This document shows positions 1 to 12,727 of a stretch of 60,000 nucleotides of DNA, piece after piece. Below the pieces are notes generated by a model. That model did not search any database, had not been told where the DNA came from, and saw only the letters and a list, made by a program, of their open reading frames with translations. The DNA is from Strigamia acuminata (taxonomy: Eukaryota > Arthropoda > Chilopoda > Geophilomorpha > Linotaeniidae): NCBI GenBank assembly GCA_949358305.1, contig OX442320.1:438501-498500 (forward strand). The letters run 5' to 3'. Made by a program: the position numbers and the translations under genes. Positions within the stretch are counted from its first letter, which is position 1, and every line of letters begins with the position of its first letter.

Positions 1-1988
1 TGCTTGGATGTTGCTAAAACTTCCCTTGAATTCTTCTACTAAGGTTTAAACACTATTTCTGAACATTCAGAGACATTGGTCTTGTGGTGTTTGTGCTAAG
101 TCAACTGCGATGTGAAATGAGCTCAAAATTTTTTTTTCAAAATTTATTGCTTGGATGTTGCTAAAACTTTCATTGGGGCCTTCTACTAAGGTTTAAACAC
201 TATTTCTGAACATTCAGAGACATTGGTCTTGTGGTGTTTGTGCTAAGTCAACTATGATGAGATCAAAAGTCTATTCTCCCAAATGATTGCTTGGATGTTT
301 CTAAAACTTACATTGGAGCCTTCTACTAAGGTTTAAACACTATTTCTGAACATTCAGAGACATTGGTCTTGTGGTGTTTGTGCTAAGTCAACTATGATGA
401 GATCAAAAGTCTATTCTCCCAAATCATTGCTTGGATGTTTCTAAAACTTACATTGGAGCCTTCTACTAAGGTTTAAACACTATTTCTGAACATTCAGAGA
501 CATTGATCTTGTGGTCTTTGTGCTAAGTCAACTGCAATGTGAAATAAGCTCAAAATTTTTTTTTCAAAATTTATTGCTTGGATGTTGCTAAAACTTACAT
601 TGAAGGCTTCTACTAAGGTTTAAACACTATTTCTGAACATTCAGAGACATTGGACTTGTGGTGTTTGTGCTAAGTCAACCGTGATGAGATCAAAAGTCTA
701 TTCTCCCAAATCATTGCTTGGATGTTTCTAAAACTTACATTGGAGCCTTCTACTAAGGTTTAAACACTATTTCTGAACATTCAGAGACATTGGTCTTGTG
801 GTGTTTGTGCTAAGTCAACTATGATGAGATCAAAAGTCTATTCTCCCAAATGATTGCTTGGATGATTCTAAAACTTACATTGGAGCCTTCTACTAAGGTT
901 TAAACACTATTTCTGAACATTCAGAGACATTGGTCTTGTGGTGTTTGTGCTAAGTTAACTGTGATGAGATCAAAAGTCTATTCTTGCAAATCATTGCTTG
1001 GATGTTGCTAAAACTTCCCTTGAATTCTTCTACTAAGGTTTAAACACTATTTCTGAACATTCAGAGACATTGGTCTTGTGGTGTTTGTGCTAAGTCAACT
1101 GCGATGTGAAATGAGCTCAAAATTTTTTTTTCAAAATTTATTGCTTGGATGTTGCTAAAACTTTCATTGGGGCCTTCTACTAAGGTTTAAACACTATTTC
1201 TGAACATTCAGAGACATTGGTCTTGTGGTGTTTGTGCTAAGTCAACTATGATGAGATCAAAAGTCTATTCTCCCAAATGATTGCTTGGATGTTTCTAAAA
1301 CTTACATTGGAGCCTTCTACTAAGGTTTAAACACTATTTCTGAACATTCAGAGACATTGGTCTTGTGGTGTTTGTGCTAAGTCAACTATGATGAGATCAA
1401 AAGTCTATTCTCCCAAATCATTGCTTGGATGTTTCTAAAACTTACATTGGAGCCTTCTACTAAGGTTTAAACACTATTTCTGAACATTCAGAGACATTGA
1501 TCTTGTGGTCTTTGTGCTAAGTCAACTGCAATGTGAAATAAGCTCAAAATTTTTTTTTCAAAATTTATTGCTTGGATGTTGCTAAAACTTACATTGAAGG
1601 CTTCTACTAAGGTTTAAACACTATTTCTGAACATTCAGAGACATTGGACTTGTGGTGTTTGTGCTAAGTCAACCGTGATGAGATCAAAAGTCTATTCTCC
1701 CAAATCATTGCTTGGATGTTTCTAAAACTTACATTGGAGCCTTCTACTAAGGTTTAAACACTATTTCTGAACATTCAGAGACATTGGTCTTGTGGTGTTT
1801 GTGCTAAGTCAACTATGATGAGATCAAAAGTCTATTCTCCCAAATGATTGCTTGGATGATTCTAAAACTTACATTGGAGCCTTCTACTAAGGTTTAAACA
1901 CTATTTCTGAACATTCAGAGACATTGGTCTTGTGGTGTTTGTGCTAAGTTAACTGTGATGAGATCAAAAGTCTATTCTTGCAAATCAT
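1..1988 (+). repeat. Two tandem 994-bp higher-order repeat units (7-mers)
   Basis: Units 1-994 and 995-1988 have the same order of monomer lengths (147, 140, 140, 147, 140, 140, 140) and the same private variants. These include CCCTTGAATTC in monomer 1, TTCATTGGGGCC in monomer 2, TTGATCTTGTGGTCTTTG in monomer 4, the GGACTTG/AACCGTG pair in monomer 5 and GGATGATTC in monomer 7. By eye I see no difference between the two units, so the duplication is very recent or is an assembly duplication. Confidence 0.9.
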
Positions 1989-2975
1989 TGCTTGGATGTT
2001 GCTAAAACTTCCCTTGAAGTCTTCTACTAAGGTTTAAACACTATTTCTGAACATTCAGAGACATTGGTCTTGTGGTGTTTGTGCTAAGTCAACTGCGATG
2101 TGAAATGAGCTCAAAATTTTTTTTTCAAAATTTATTGCTTGGATGTTGCTAAAACTTTCATTGGAGCCTTCTACTAAGGTTTAAACACTATTTCTGAACA
2201 TTCAGAGACATTGGTCTTGTGGTGTTTGTGCTAAGTCAACTGTGATGAGATCAAAAGTCTATTCTCCCAAATCATTGCTTGGATGTTTCTAAAACTTACA
2301 TTGGAGCCTTCTACTAAGGTTTAAACACTATTTCTGAACATTCAGAGACATTGGTCTTGTGGTGTTTGTGCTAAGTCAACTATGATGAGATCAAAAGTCT
2401 ATTCTCCCAAATCATTGCTTGGATGTTTCTAAAACTTACATTGGAGCCTTCTACTAAGGTTTAAACACTATTTCTGAACATTCAGAGACATTGGTCTTGT
2501 GGTGTTTGTGCTAAGTTAACTGTGATGAGATCAAAAGTCTATTCTCGCAAATCATTGCTTGGATGTTGCTAAAACTTCTCTTGAAGTCTTCTACTAAGGT
2601 TTAAACACTATTTCTGAACATTCAGAGACATTGGACTTGTGGTGTTTGTGCTAAGTCAACCGTGATGAGATCAAAAGTCTATTCTCCCAAATCATTGCTT
2701 GGATGTTTCTAAAACTTACATTGGAGCCTTCTACTAAGGTTTAAACACTATTTCTGAACATTCAGAGACATTGGTCTTGTGGTGTTTGTGCTAAGTCAAC
2801 TATGATGAGATCAAAAGTCTATTCTCCCAAATGATTGCTTGGATGATTCTAAAACTTACATTGGAGCCTTCTACTAAGGTTTAAACACTATTTCTGAACA
2901 TTCAGAGACATTGGTCTTGTGGTGTTTGTGCTAAGTTAACTGTGATGAGATCAAAAGTCTATTCTTGCAAATCAT
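1989..2975 (+). repeat. 987-bp higher-order repeat unit (7-mer variant)
   Basis: Monomer lengths are 147 then six of 140. The unit starts with a CCCTTGAAGTC monomer, and the same start recurs at 2976, where the first four monomers (to 3542) repeat before the order diverges. The fifth monomer (2556) looks like a hybrid: its head is CTCTTGAAGTC and its tail is the GGACTTG/AACCGTG type. This is what unequal crossing-over inside a monomer would leave. Confidence 0.8.
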
Positions 2976-5494
2976 TGCTTGGATGTTGCTAAAACTTCCC
3001 TTGAAGTCTTCTACTAAGGTTTAAACACTATTTCTGAACATTCAGAGACATTGGTCTTGTGGTGTTTGTGCTAAGTCAACTGCGATGTGAAATGAGCTCA
3101 AAATTTTTTTTTCAAAATTTATTGCTTGGATGTTGCTAAAACTTTCATTGGAGCCTTCTACTAAGGTTTAAACACTATTTCTGAACATTCAGAGACATTG
3201 GTCTTGTGGTGTTTGTGCTAAGTCAACTGTGATGAGATCAAAAGTCTATTCTCCCAAATCATTGCTTGGATGTTTCTAAAACTTACATTGGAGCCTTCTA
3301 CTAAGGTTTAAACACTATTTCTGAACATTCAGAGACATTGGTCTTGTGGTGTTTGTGCTAAGTCAACTATGATGAGATCAAAAGTCTATTCTCCCAAATC
3401 ATTGCTTGGATGTTTCTAAAACTTACATTGGAGCCTTCTACTAAGGTTTAAACACTATTTCTGAACATTCAGAGACATTGGTCTTGTGGTGTTTGTGCTA
3501 AGTTAACTGTGATGAGATCAAAAGTCTATTCTCGCAAATCATTGCTTGGATGTTGCTAAAACTTCTCTTGAAGTCTTCTACTAAGGTTTAAACACTATTT
3601 CTGAACATTTAGAGACATTGGTCTTGTGGTGTTTGTGCTAAGTCAACTGCGATGTGAAATGAGCTCAAAATTTTTTTTTCAAAATTTATTGCTTGGATGT
3701 TGCTAAAACTTACATTGGAGCCTTCTACTAAGGTTTAAACACTATTTCTGAATATTCAGAGACATTGGTCTTGTGGTGTTTGTGCTAAGTCAACTGTGAT
3801 GAGATCAAAAGTCTATTCTCCCAAATTATTGCTTGGATGTTTCTAAAACTTACATTGGAGCCTTCTACTAAGGTTTAAACACTATTTCTGAACATTCAGA
3901 GACATTGGTCTTGTGGTGTTTGTGCTAAGTCAACTATGATGAGATCAAAAGTCTATTCTCCCAAATGATTGCTTGGATGTTTCTAAAACTTACATTGGAG
4001 CCTTCTACTAAGGTTTAAACACTATTTCTGAACATTCAGAGACATTGGTCTTGTGGTGTTTGTGCTAAGTCAACTATGATGAGATCAAAAGTCTATTCTC
4101 CCAAATCATTGCTTGGATGTTTCTAAAACTTACATTGGAGCCTTCTACTAAGGTTTAAACACTATTTCTGAACATTCAGAGACATTGATCTTGTGGTCTT
4201 TGTGCTAAGTCAACTGCAATGTGAAATAAGCTCAAAATTTTTTTTTCAAAATTTATTGCTTGGATGTTGCTAAAACTTACATTGAAGGCTTCTACTAAGG
4301 TTTAAACACTATTTCTGAACATTCAGAGACATTGGACTTGTGGTGTTTGTGCTAAGTCAACCGTGATGAGATCAAAAGTCTATTCTCCCAAATCATTGCT
4401 TGGATGTTTCTAAAACTTACATTGGAGCCTTCTACTAAGGTTTAAACACTATTTCTGAACATTCAGAGACATTGGTCTTGTGGTGTTTGTGCTAAGTCAA
4501 CTGCGATGTGAAATAAGCTCAAAATTTTTTTTTCAAAATTTATTGCTTGGATGTTGCTAAAACTTACATTGGAGCCTTCTACTAAGGTTTAAACACTATT
4601 TCTGAATATTCAGAGACATTGGTCTTGTGGTGTTTGTGCTAAGTCAACTGTGATGAGATCAAAAGTCTATTCTCCCAAATTATTGCTTGGATGTTTCTAA
4701 AACTTACATTGGAGCCTTCTACTAAGGTTTAAACACTATTTCTGAACATTCAGAGACATTGGTCTTGTGGTGTTTGTGCTAAGTCAACTATGATGAGATC
4801 AAAAGTCTATTCTCCCAAATCATTGCTTGGATGTTTCTAAAACTTACATTGGAGCCTTCTACTAAGGTTTAAACACTATTTCTGAACATTCAGAGACATT
4901 GATCTTGTGGTCTTTGTGCTAAGTCAACTGCAATGTGAAATAAACTCAAAATTTTTTTTTCAAAATTTATTGCTTGGATGTTGCTAAAACTTACATTGAA
5001 GGCTTCTACTAAGGTTTAAACACTATTTCTGAACATTCAGAGACATTGGACTTGTGGTGTTTGTGCTAAGTCAACTATGATGAGATCAAAAGTCTATTCT
5101 CCCAAATGATTGCTTGGATGTTTCTAAAACTTACATTGGAGCCTTCTACTAAGGTTTAAACACTATTTCTGAACATTCAGAGACATTGGTCTTGTGGTGT
5201 TTGTGCTAAGTCAACTATGATGAGATCAAAAGTCTATTCTCCCAAATCATTGCTTGGATGTTTCTAAAACTTACATTGGAGCCTTCTACTAAGGTTTAAA
5301 CACTATTTCTGAACATTCAGAGACATTGATCTTGTGGTCTTTGTGCTAAGTCAACTGCAATGTAAAATAAGCTCAAAATTTTTTTTTCAAAATTTATTGC
5401 TTGGATGTTGCTAAAACTTACATTGAAGGCTTCTACTAAGGTTTAAACACTATTTCTGAACATTCAGAGACATTGGACTTGTGGTGTTTGTGCT

Positions 5495-5498
5495 AAGT
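5495..5498. other. Target-site duplication AAGT, left copy
   Basis: The satellite reads GTGCT-AAGT, then the element begins TGTTGCC. The element ends GCAACA at 14261 and is followed by AAGT-CAACCGTG. An unbroken monomer reads CTAAGTCAACC, so AAGT is duplicated exactly and the satellite is otherwise continuous. Confidence 0.93.
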
Positions 5499-7247
5499 TG
5501 TTGCCAGCAAGCAGTGATTGCTGCAAGAACCGGCAACTCACGCACCTCGTAATAAACATTCGAGCGATCAAATCTTCGCACAGCACTTTTAACTACTCGA
5601 CTCGATTGAAACCATTCTGACATCTGATAACGCATCTCATGTTTTCTGACTTGGCCCTCATTGTCCTCTCCATGTCGACCGAAACTCGAGAACCTGGCTT
5701 TTGCTCTAAACATGACGGTTGGCGGATATTCGGGCTCGAATATCAATATCGTCTTTCGCAAATCAAAGATGGCGTAGATTCGAATCTCGCGCTCGTGTGA
5801 AAACGAAAAGAAACACTCGTTCTTATTTGCGAACAAAAATAAAACGATGTTTAATCGTTCAAATCAAAACTATAACTACTTGTACAATCGCTTAGCTCGT
5901 GTCACAGCCTTTTATTACAATAGAAAAAGACACGAGCGCATTATTGACACAATAAAGGGATAATATCTCAACCAACACTGTCTCCTACAGGCTTCCGTAC
6001 TTCAAGATCACAACAGCCGTTGAGACCTAAGACTTAAACTTAAAACCTAATCTAACATTGAAGATACACTGCCAATAAACACATCTGAACTCCAAGAATA
6101 TTTAAAGACAGTAACATAAATTAGAGTGAGGTGTAAACCTCAAAAAAAACCCGCAATTAACATTCTCAACGAACACAGAGGAGAATCTATAAAACCCGAA
6201 AATGCGCAACTTTGCCGCGAGGCGGCATTGTATGCAATCGCCGTAAAATTAAGCCTCAAGAAAACCTCGGCCACACACACACGATTACGCTTTTAATTAC
6301 GAATAAAAACTCAATAACAATTCTAATTGTTCGATGTGTTCCTGCAATTATTCATTTGGGTGCCACGGAACTATATTCTCATCACCCGAACTAAATTTGA
6401 AGATATCCGAGTGTTTCCCAAAACCCGAACCTGAACGAAATGACAAAAACTCTGTGAAATCACGTGACCTCTATTTTATCCCGTGAATCTAAATCGGAAC
6501 CAAAATCAACGAATAAATAAGCAACCAAATAATTCTAAATCTCAATAAACTCTCATAACAAGAACCGAACACGAAAGAATCTTTTTACTAAATCAACATG
6601 AATCTCGGTCGATAACGAGGCTCGTTGCACCAACTGTCTCCTAATGGCGGATCCAACCGACCAACGCTCCTTGGTGACCAACGGAACTTCTCCTCTGCCC
6701 CACGCCGACTCATCGGATCTAATTCTGCGGTAAACCACATCCAAAGCTATTTATTTAATCGACTAAAAAGTTTCTGACCTAATATATTTAAATCTACAGC
6801 TTCAAAACAACATCTTTCCGAGTGCGCTCCGACCAGACCAAACCGCTCGATAATCAACAACGACTTCGCTTTTCGCTTTGAAACCCATCCTCGCCGTTAT
6901 CGCCTTCAATCAGCGACCCAATGCCTGCCTGTACCGTGTCAGATAAGTTCTCGAAAACTATTCAAACTAACCGGAACCGAAATTAAAAACCTTGACTTTT
7001 CCTTTGTAGATAAACCCGATGCCCGAACTTAACACAAGATGGCGCGACACGCTCACCTCTCAATTCTAACGTTGCGAACTCTTCGAGAAATTGAGACTTT
7101 TAAAGAAACGAAATGACCGAAACGATTCAGCTAACCCCGACAACTCACAAGGTAAACATTCCACGAATGGTAACTCGAATCATGCAAATGAACCAAAGTT
7201 TCTCTCCCTTTTCTGAATATTATTTTGTTGCGTATCTGCTCGCAACA
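5499..7247 (-). repeat. 3' LTR (left copy) of the LARD-like element
   Basis: 1,749 bp, matching the right copy at 12513-14261 with a constant offset of 7,014 and no difference that I could see. On the plus strand it starts TGTTGCCAGC and ends CTCGCAACA. A minus-strand AATAAA (5911-5916 on the plus strand) is a candidate poly(A) signal and would place R about 400 bp from the LTR end. There is a hairpin-capable inverted repeat TGCCGC-gag-GCGGCA at 6213-6227, and a YY1-like AAGATGGCG near 7040. Short open frames inside are not supported as genes. Confidence 0.9.
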
Positions 7248-10206
7248 TCGCTCCCACCAAAAAAGAAAGACGATAGCGGGGGGAAATTTATACCTAATAA
7301 ATTCACATCTTCTCTTTACTCGGACAGCCCATCTAACCTCGCTAATTACCACAAGTGACGTTGTGGAGACGCTTAGTATGAACAACCGTCTCTCTTATCT
7401 GTACCCCGCAACCCATCCCCTCTCTCAGGCTCCCATCTCGGACTTATCTCTTCCTTCCAAGAGACCGAGTGTAAGGACCTAAGAGGGAGGGGAATAGGAA
7501 ATACAGACACTCTCTATTATTTATGCAAACAAAACTATTTTCGATTCACAGCTTTTAATCGAAGGACGCCAATGAGATTCGGGAATTCTCTATCTTCTTC
7601 CAGAGAAGGAACCTTTTCAAAAAATGATGCTCTCGTGGAGAAGGAGAAACCACCTAACTTCCATAATCTCGATTGTCTACGCCTTTTGCTAATCTCAACC
7701 GGTAGCTTCATAATGTCCCGTATCGAGCGAAGTAACATTGCATCAATTTAAATAGACCTCGCTCCTCTTGAGAAAATCTGTTCACCCTTTTAAATTCCAG
7801 ACTCTAACTCAATTCAACGGACGTCGTAACCTTACGACTCATGACTCTCGACACGGCTCAAAATTCACTTTACGTGCCGATGTTCTTTGACTATTTTATT
7901 TTCTTTTTCGGAGACAACGACTTCCGGACCACTTAAAATTCCTTTTACAAACCGGAATCGTCTTCTGTTAACTCTCGAATGTCTTACTAAATTCTCTTAA
8001 ATTCTTAAAAGAGGAAGTCAAGATTGCCGAACCCGTAGACTCAGAAACGGCGGACTTCTCTTTTTTGCTAATCCACTTCACTTGTCTTAGGCAACAACCT
8101 TTACTATCAGCTCTGTAAATCTCTAATATTTTCCTATCTTAATTCTGCCTTTGAAAACTCCATCAACTTTGTTTAAAAGAAAACCCTGTTAAGACCAATT
8201 ACACCACATGCTGCTATTTTCTAATGGAGGGGTTAGTTTCCTGTTGTTATCCAGTCAAGGACATTCGATATTTAACTGAATCCACCATAACTTGGGCTTA
8301 TTCTAAGCACCCTGTATTTTATTTCCCGTGTTAAATGTTTGAGTTAAGGGTGAGGGAAGCCATGAAGACTCTTCTATCTGTTATTTTTTCCACAATATAA
8401 AATCTTAGGATTAGGAAAACAGGAAATTAATCAAAAAAGTTTAGTGACCGTTCCTCTTCGGCGACCGACGGCGTGCACTCCGCCGGTGGCCGGCAGGACT
8501 TTCCCGGACACATCTTGTCGTTTCCAATCCCAATTTTATTTTATATTCATATAATTCCCTCCCGACTCAAAAAAAAACAAGAAAGGAAGCTCTATTGCTA
8601 ATCGGGTCCCAGTGACCAGGACACTTCGTGTAATCGCGAATTCGACTAAGGGACTAAGGGATTCGAGCAACCCATTGGTGTTTGCCATCTTGCATGTCGA
8701 AAAATCGATCATTCAAACGAAGAACCATTAGAATCACAAAGAGAGAAGGGGTGTAGAGGGACTTTATATCTGATTGTGTGCATGAAAGCACTGTCCTTGT
8801 CACATTAGATAAGCTGGTGTGAACAGATCCTGTTATGTCCCCGCATTCGTTTTAGCTCTAAACAACTGCACCTATTTGGAAAGTTTTCCATTTTCGTCTA
8901 ATCCCGAGTGGAAAAGCGATTCATTCATCTAAATGGATTGAAACTCCTATTATATAGTTTGACTGTTATGAAGGTTTAAGAGGTCAAGGTTTTCTATTCT
9001 ATTTGCTTCTGTATGTATTTTCTAACCCTAAAAGAACAACGTAACCCATATGTGAGCACCGCAATGCGAAGGACTTGTTTGCTAACTTCCAAACAGAAAG
9101 TCTTACAAAGCCATTACTTCACAAATTGAATCGTTTTTTCTGAAAATGTCCAGAACTCTCAAGATTCCCAGTGTTCAAAGGCGATTTCCGTTGGCTGCCT
9201 CTGAAGTAGAGCTTTCCGGAGGAAAAAGGAAAAAGGAAGTACTTATAACAGGAAAACTAATCTATCTCTTCTAGAGGAGAACTTATTGAAAAACTTTCTC
9301 GTTCTGTTATTCTTATGTTAGATGTAAAGGATTTTTCTATTCAGTCAGGATTTAAGTATGGTATGGATTGATATTTAGGAAGCGACAGCATGTATTTTGG
9401 CACGCTCGGCGCCAAGGAGTAGATCCACTTTTCGGGAGACTTCCCGAAACAAAGTGGCGAACTTTTCTAATACTGAAACTGTCAGAAAAAAAAACAACTA
9501 AAGGTTAGATAAGGAGGAAGACTTTATTTTCTAAGATGCACCCAGCAGCAATGAATATCTCAACCGATCGGCTCATGTGGTTTTGACTAATGCCATAAAT
9601 ACTAACACCGACTGCGATATTTGACCAACACCTGAATTCGAATGTAATAGAAATTATAAATTCTTACGTCCAAACCTAATCTGCCCCCGATTTATTAAAC
9701 TTGTTCTAACTGTAATATCCTGGAGAATAAGTATTTCTACTGTGAAGATCTTCTATGCTTTCAAAGAAATCGATCAGGAAACTTCCGAAACTTGAAATCA
9801 CTAAATTCTCGAGAGGAATTGTCTGTATTTTCTTTAATAAAGAGCTGTATATAAGGACTGGAAGAATAAACTAAACCATTTTCTATTTTCCTAAGTGACG
9901 AGAAAATCGGGTTCTTTTCTGTTGGTTCTGGGGTCTTTAATTCTCAATAAACTGGGATTCGCTCCTTTTCTCTACTGAACCTTTTTACTGTCACCTTGTT
10001 TCTTCGGCTGACTTTACACGGCTCTTCCCAAATTAACAACCTCTTCGGACCAACTTGCACCGGACTAATTCTCTAATTGATTGCTCTAAAAAATCCTTTC
10101 AGTTTAATTTTTATGATCCCTTTTTATTCTATTAGCTGAGAGCTAATGATTGTTGCCTTTTCCTACTCTACAAGGAGGAAGATGGATCTCTATCTTTAGG
10201 TTTGTT

Positions 10207-10590
10207 GGACCACTGTTAACCAAATAAAACCTTTTCTCTAACCTAATACTTGGGCTTGATGGACCACTGTTAACCAACTAAAGCCTTTTTCTATTTCTGT
10301 CTTCTGTATAGGGGGGAATTTTCTTCTTTAAAACTTTATTATGCAACCTCGAGACTTTCCCGAGTTTCTCCCCTATCATTTTTCAATTCTTGAGGAGTGA
10401 ATTTAGCGCGAAAGTCTCACGCGTCAATTACCCTCTCCTCATTATGCTAGTGAAACTCGACGGACCAACTGTTAACCGACTGAACTTCTTCTCACTTCTT
10501 CTAGTGAAGCTCGACGGACCAACTGTTAACCGACTGGACTTCTAAATTGCAAGCTTTCTAAATTAGACTGACCGTGCTGTTAACAGCTCA
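10207..10590. repeat. Short GTTAAC-centred repeats in the LARD internal region
   Basis: The motif GGACCACTGTTAACC occurs at 10207 and 10261. A related GGACCAACTGTTAACCGACT lies inside a 54-bp tandem duplication (10447-10500 and 10501-10554, starting CTAGTGAA). A degenerate fifth copy (CTGTTAACAG) lies near 10580. Each contains the palindrome GTTAAC. No function is known to me; such blocks can be packaging or regulatory elements in retroelements, or simple slippage products. Confidence 0.7.
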
Positions 10591-12151
10591 AAAGAGAAAG
10601 TTTCTTGCTACTAAAGGAATCTCCAACAACCAATGTAATATTTTCTTTTTGTAGCTCGTTGCTTCGAAAATAAAGACAAAGAATCACTGAAAATTCCTGA
10701 CGAACAACTTCTATTTCTAAACGGCCCTTTGCCAAAAAGGAAAATTAGTGTAAAGGTTTTACGTTCGTCTTTCTTATTCTGTACAATAAGATTTATCTCT
10801 CTTTGGTTCGATTTATTGCGAATCAACACCAACGGAACTTATTGCGCTCTTTTTCTGCCTGAGGAAGTATCAATTTCGATCCAAGTGACCAATTGGGACC
10901 TCCCGCTAAGGCGATGCTGCATTTACAGACAATGACAAACTCTCTCGTTCCTTCATTAATCTGAAATTATTCTTGCGCGTGGCGAATCATTTTCTTCAAC
11001 TAGCTTTCGACCCCCTTCAAAGCGCTTGGATACTTTAATAAAAGTAAAACCTCTTGAAGTCGACCATAGTTTTCTATTGCCACGGATGATGAAACCCAAA
11101 ACTCCTTCTTTTATTCGGCGTCCCGAAAACTGAATAGAGAATCGAAATTCCACGCGTCATCTCTTATTTCTTGCTAGCTAAATTTCCTCAAAATCCAGTG
11201 ATTTATTCAACGTATAAACTTAGCTTGCACTACAACTTCTTATGCTATTCACGAGTTGGACCCTTAACCTGGGGTGTGCTAATTCTCTTTTCTGGTCCTT
11301 TAAAAGGCTGTCCAGCTTCTTATTTCTGCATAATCCCAAATGGATACCAACCGCGTTCAAACTTAAGAGACTCGAAATTTTCTTTTCTATTAAAACTCAC
11401 ATCAATCTCAAAATTGTCGATTGGGGGAACCCACGTCTTTATCTATAAAGGGAATTTATCTTTCTGCCCCTGTTCTATTTATCGTGGACATGTTCATACT
11501 TAAATGCAACTTTCATAAACGTCGGAAATTAATTTCTAAACTCGTAATTGGAACTCAAATTTATCTCAAAGCTTTTTACCTTTAATTCATCAACGTGACA
11601 AAAAAAAGGACTGACTAGAAACTTCAATCTCCTAAGAAAATCTAGTTCACAATAAAAAAAACCGACTAATTATGCATAAGCAATTGAAAATCAATCCCCC
11701 CAAAAGGACACACTTCGAACTTTGAATGTGATTCGCAAAACTCAACACTTAAAAGTTAAGATCGTAACGGAAATACTCCATATCGAACGGCGCTCACGAA
11801 ATTGTCAGGTCGGAAACAACTCGAAAATATGCTAGTCTGAAAATCATACACACTAAAGTAAACTTTACAAGGCGTTTTTTCAATGACTCGTTTCATTAGG
11901 CAAGAGTGTCTTACGACCCTCGTTGAGCCCTGAAACAGAGCACGCCCCACAAATTAAGACTACCAATATACCGCACACCAAATCGAATCCGACATAACAA
12001 CCTCGCAATACACATACACTAGCCGAACGAGACAAAACCCCCAAAAACAATCCTAAAACAACTCTAAGCTAACTTAAAACAAATAAACAATTCGAAAAAA
12101 AAGAAAACACAAGACTCTTCTCTTCTAGTGTCATTGCGTTGTGTATAACTT

Positions 12152-12727
12152 CTAGGCTCGCCCGAGATTCAGGGTTCCGATCGTTCCTCCTTCTTTGTAT
12201 GCCGACTGCTTAATTTCCGCAACCTTCTTCATTCCGGCCCCGCGACGCCATTGTCCCTTCCGACGGCTCGACCGACGCTTTCGGATCAACCGACCTCCCG
12301 CGACGTATTTTTCCCAAATCTCTTTCGACTTGATTACCGCCCGACGAGAGACCGCTTGCCGCTTCGCCCTCAACCCATCAGTGCGGGCACTTCTCTGTTG
12401 ACGTCGGCTGCCTGCTTTTGCGACCCTGGGACTTCTATTCTCCTCTGGTTGCTGGCTCTCTCCTCGTCTACCCGACGAATCCCGGTCATCCACGGCACCA
12501 CAAAAAGGGCTATGTTGCCAGCAAGCAGTGATTGCTGCAAGAACCGGCAACTCACGCACCTCGTAATAAACATTCGAGCGATCAAATCTTCGCACAGCAC
12601 TTTTAACTACTCGACTCGATTGAAACCATTCTGACATCTGATAACGCATCTCATGTTTTCTGACTTGGCCCTCATTGTCCTCTCCATGTCGACCGAAACT
12701 CGAGAACCTGGCTTTTGCTCTAAACAT
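12152..12727 (-). other. Doubtful basic 191-codon frame crossing U5 and the primer site
   Basis: On the minus strand an ATG at 12727 inside the right LTR opens a frame that runs through the LTR end and the primer binding site to a stop at 12152. The frame is also open upstream for 41 codons but without an ATG. The predicted product is rich in Arg, Lys and Ser after residue ~90 and has no recognisable domain. It is the longest frame of the element and sits where gag would be expected, but it has no zinc knuckle. It could be a remnant leader/gag start or chance; I lean to chance. Confidence 0.2.
12491..12500 (-). promoter_or_regulatory. Primer binding site, tRNA-His-like
   Basis: On the minus strand the LTR ends GGCAACA and is followed after 12 nt by TGGTGCCGTG. 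This is complementary to a tRNA 3' end of the form CACGGCA-CCA, as in tRNA-His. The match weakens after 10 nt (GATGACCGGGATTCG follows, which resembles the T-arm part of the same tRNA with an insertion). This fixes the element orientation as minus. Confidence 0.7.

Larger units (their letters stand above)
1..5498 (+). repeat. Satellite array A (140/147-bp monomers)
   Basis: Head-to-tail tandem repeat. Taking TGCTTGGATG as the monomer start, starts fall at 1, 148, 288, 428, 575, 715, 855, 995 and so on, with spacings of only 140 or 147 bp. There are 38 full monomers (11 long, 27 short) plus one that is interrupted after its base 101 by the element at 5499. Long and short forms share the first ~105 bp. 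They differ in the tail: the long form ends in an A/T tract with nine T's, the short form in a GATCAAAAGTCTATTCTCC-type tail. No coding capacity is seen. The array resumes in the same phase at 14262. Confidence 0.97.
7248..12512 (-). other. Non-coding internal domain of the LARD-like element
   Basis: 5,265 bp between the LTRs. The longest open frames are about 60-110 codons and occur on both strands in unrelated frames. None shows a zinc knuckle, D[ST]G, a YxDD-like box, an HHCC or a DDE pattern. The region is AT-rich, with one short GC-rich patch near 8455-8510 containing the inverted repeat GCCGG-tgg-CCGGC (8482-8494). The last minus-strand bases before the 3' LTR, GGTGGGAGCGA (plus 7248-7258), are purine-rich and could be the polypurine tract. 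Otherwise only the small tandem repeats near 10.2-10.6 kb stand out. Confidence 0.75.

Noticed and set aside
1-5498. Regular ~140-bp repeats read as a CRISPR array or other spacer-repeat system
   Set aside because: The repeats are contiguous whole monomers with no unique spacers, and variation is between monomer types. The setting is eukaryotic satellite.
8482-8494. GC-rich hairpin GCCGG-tgg-CCGGC as a regulatory or terminator structure
   Set aside because: It is short and isolated, and there is no gene to regulate; chance is adequate.
7248-12512. Decayed pol or host gene exons in the LARD interior
   Set aside because: Open frames on both strands were read for RT, protease, integrase and zinc-knuckle patterns and none was found. 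A sensitive profile search could still find remnants.
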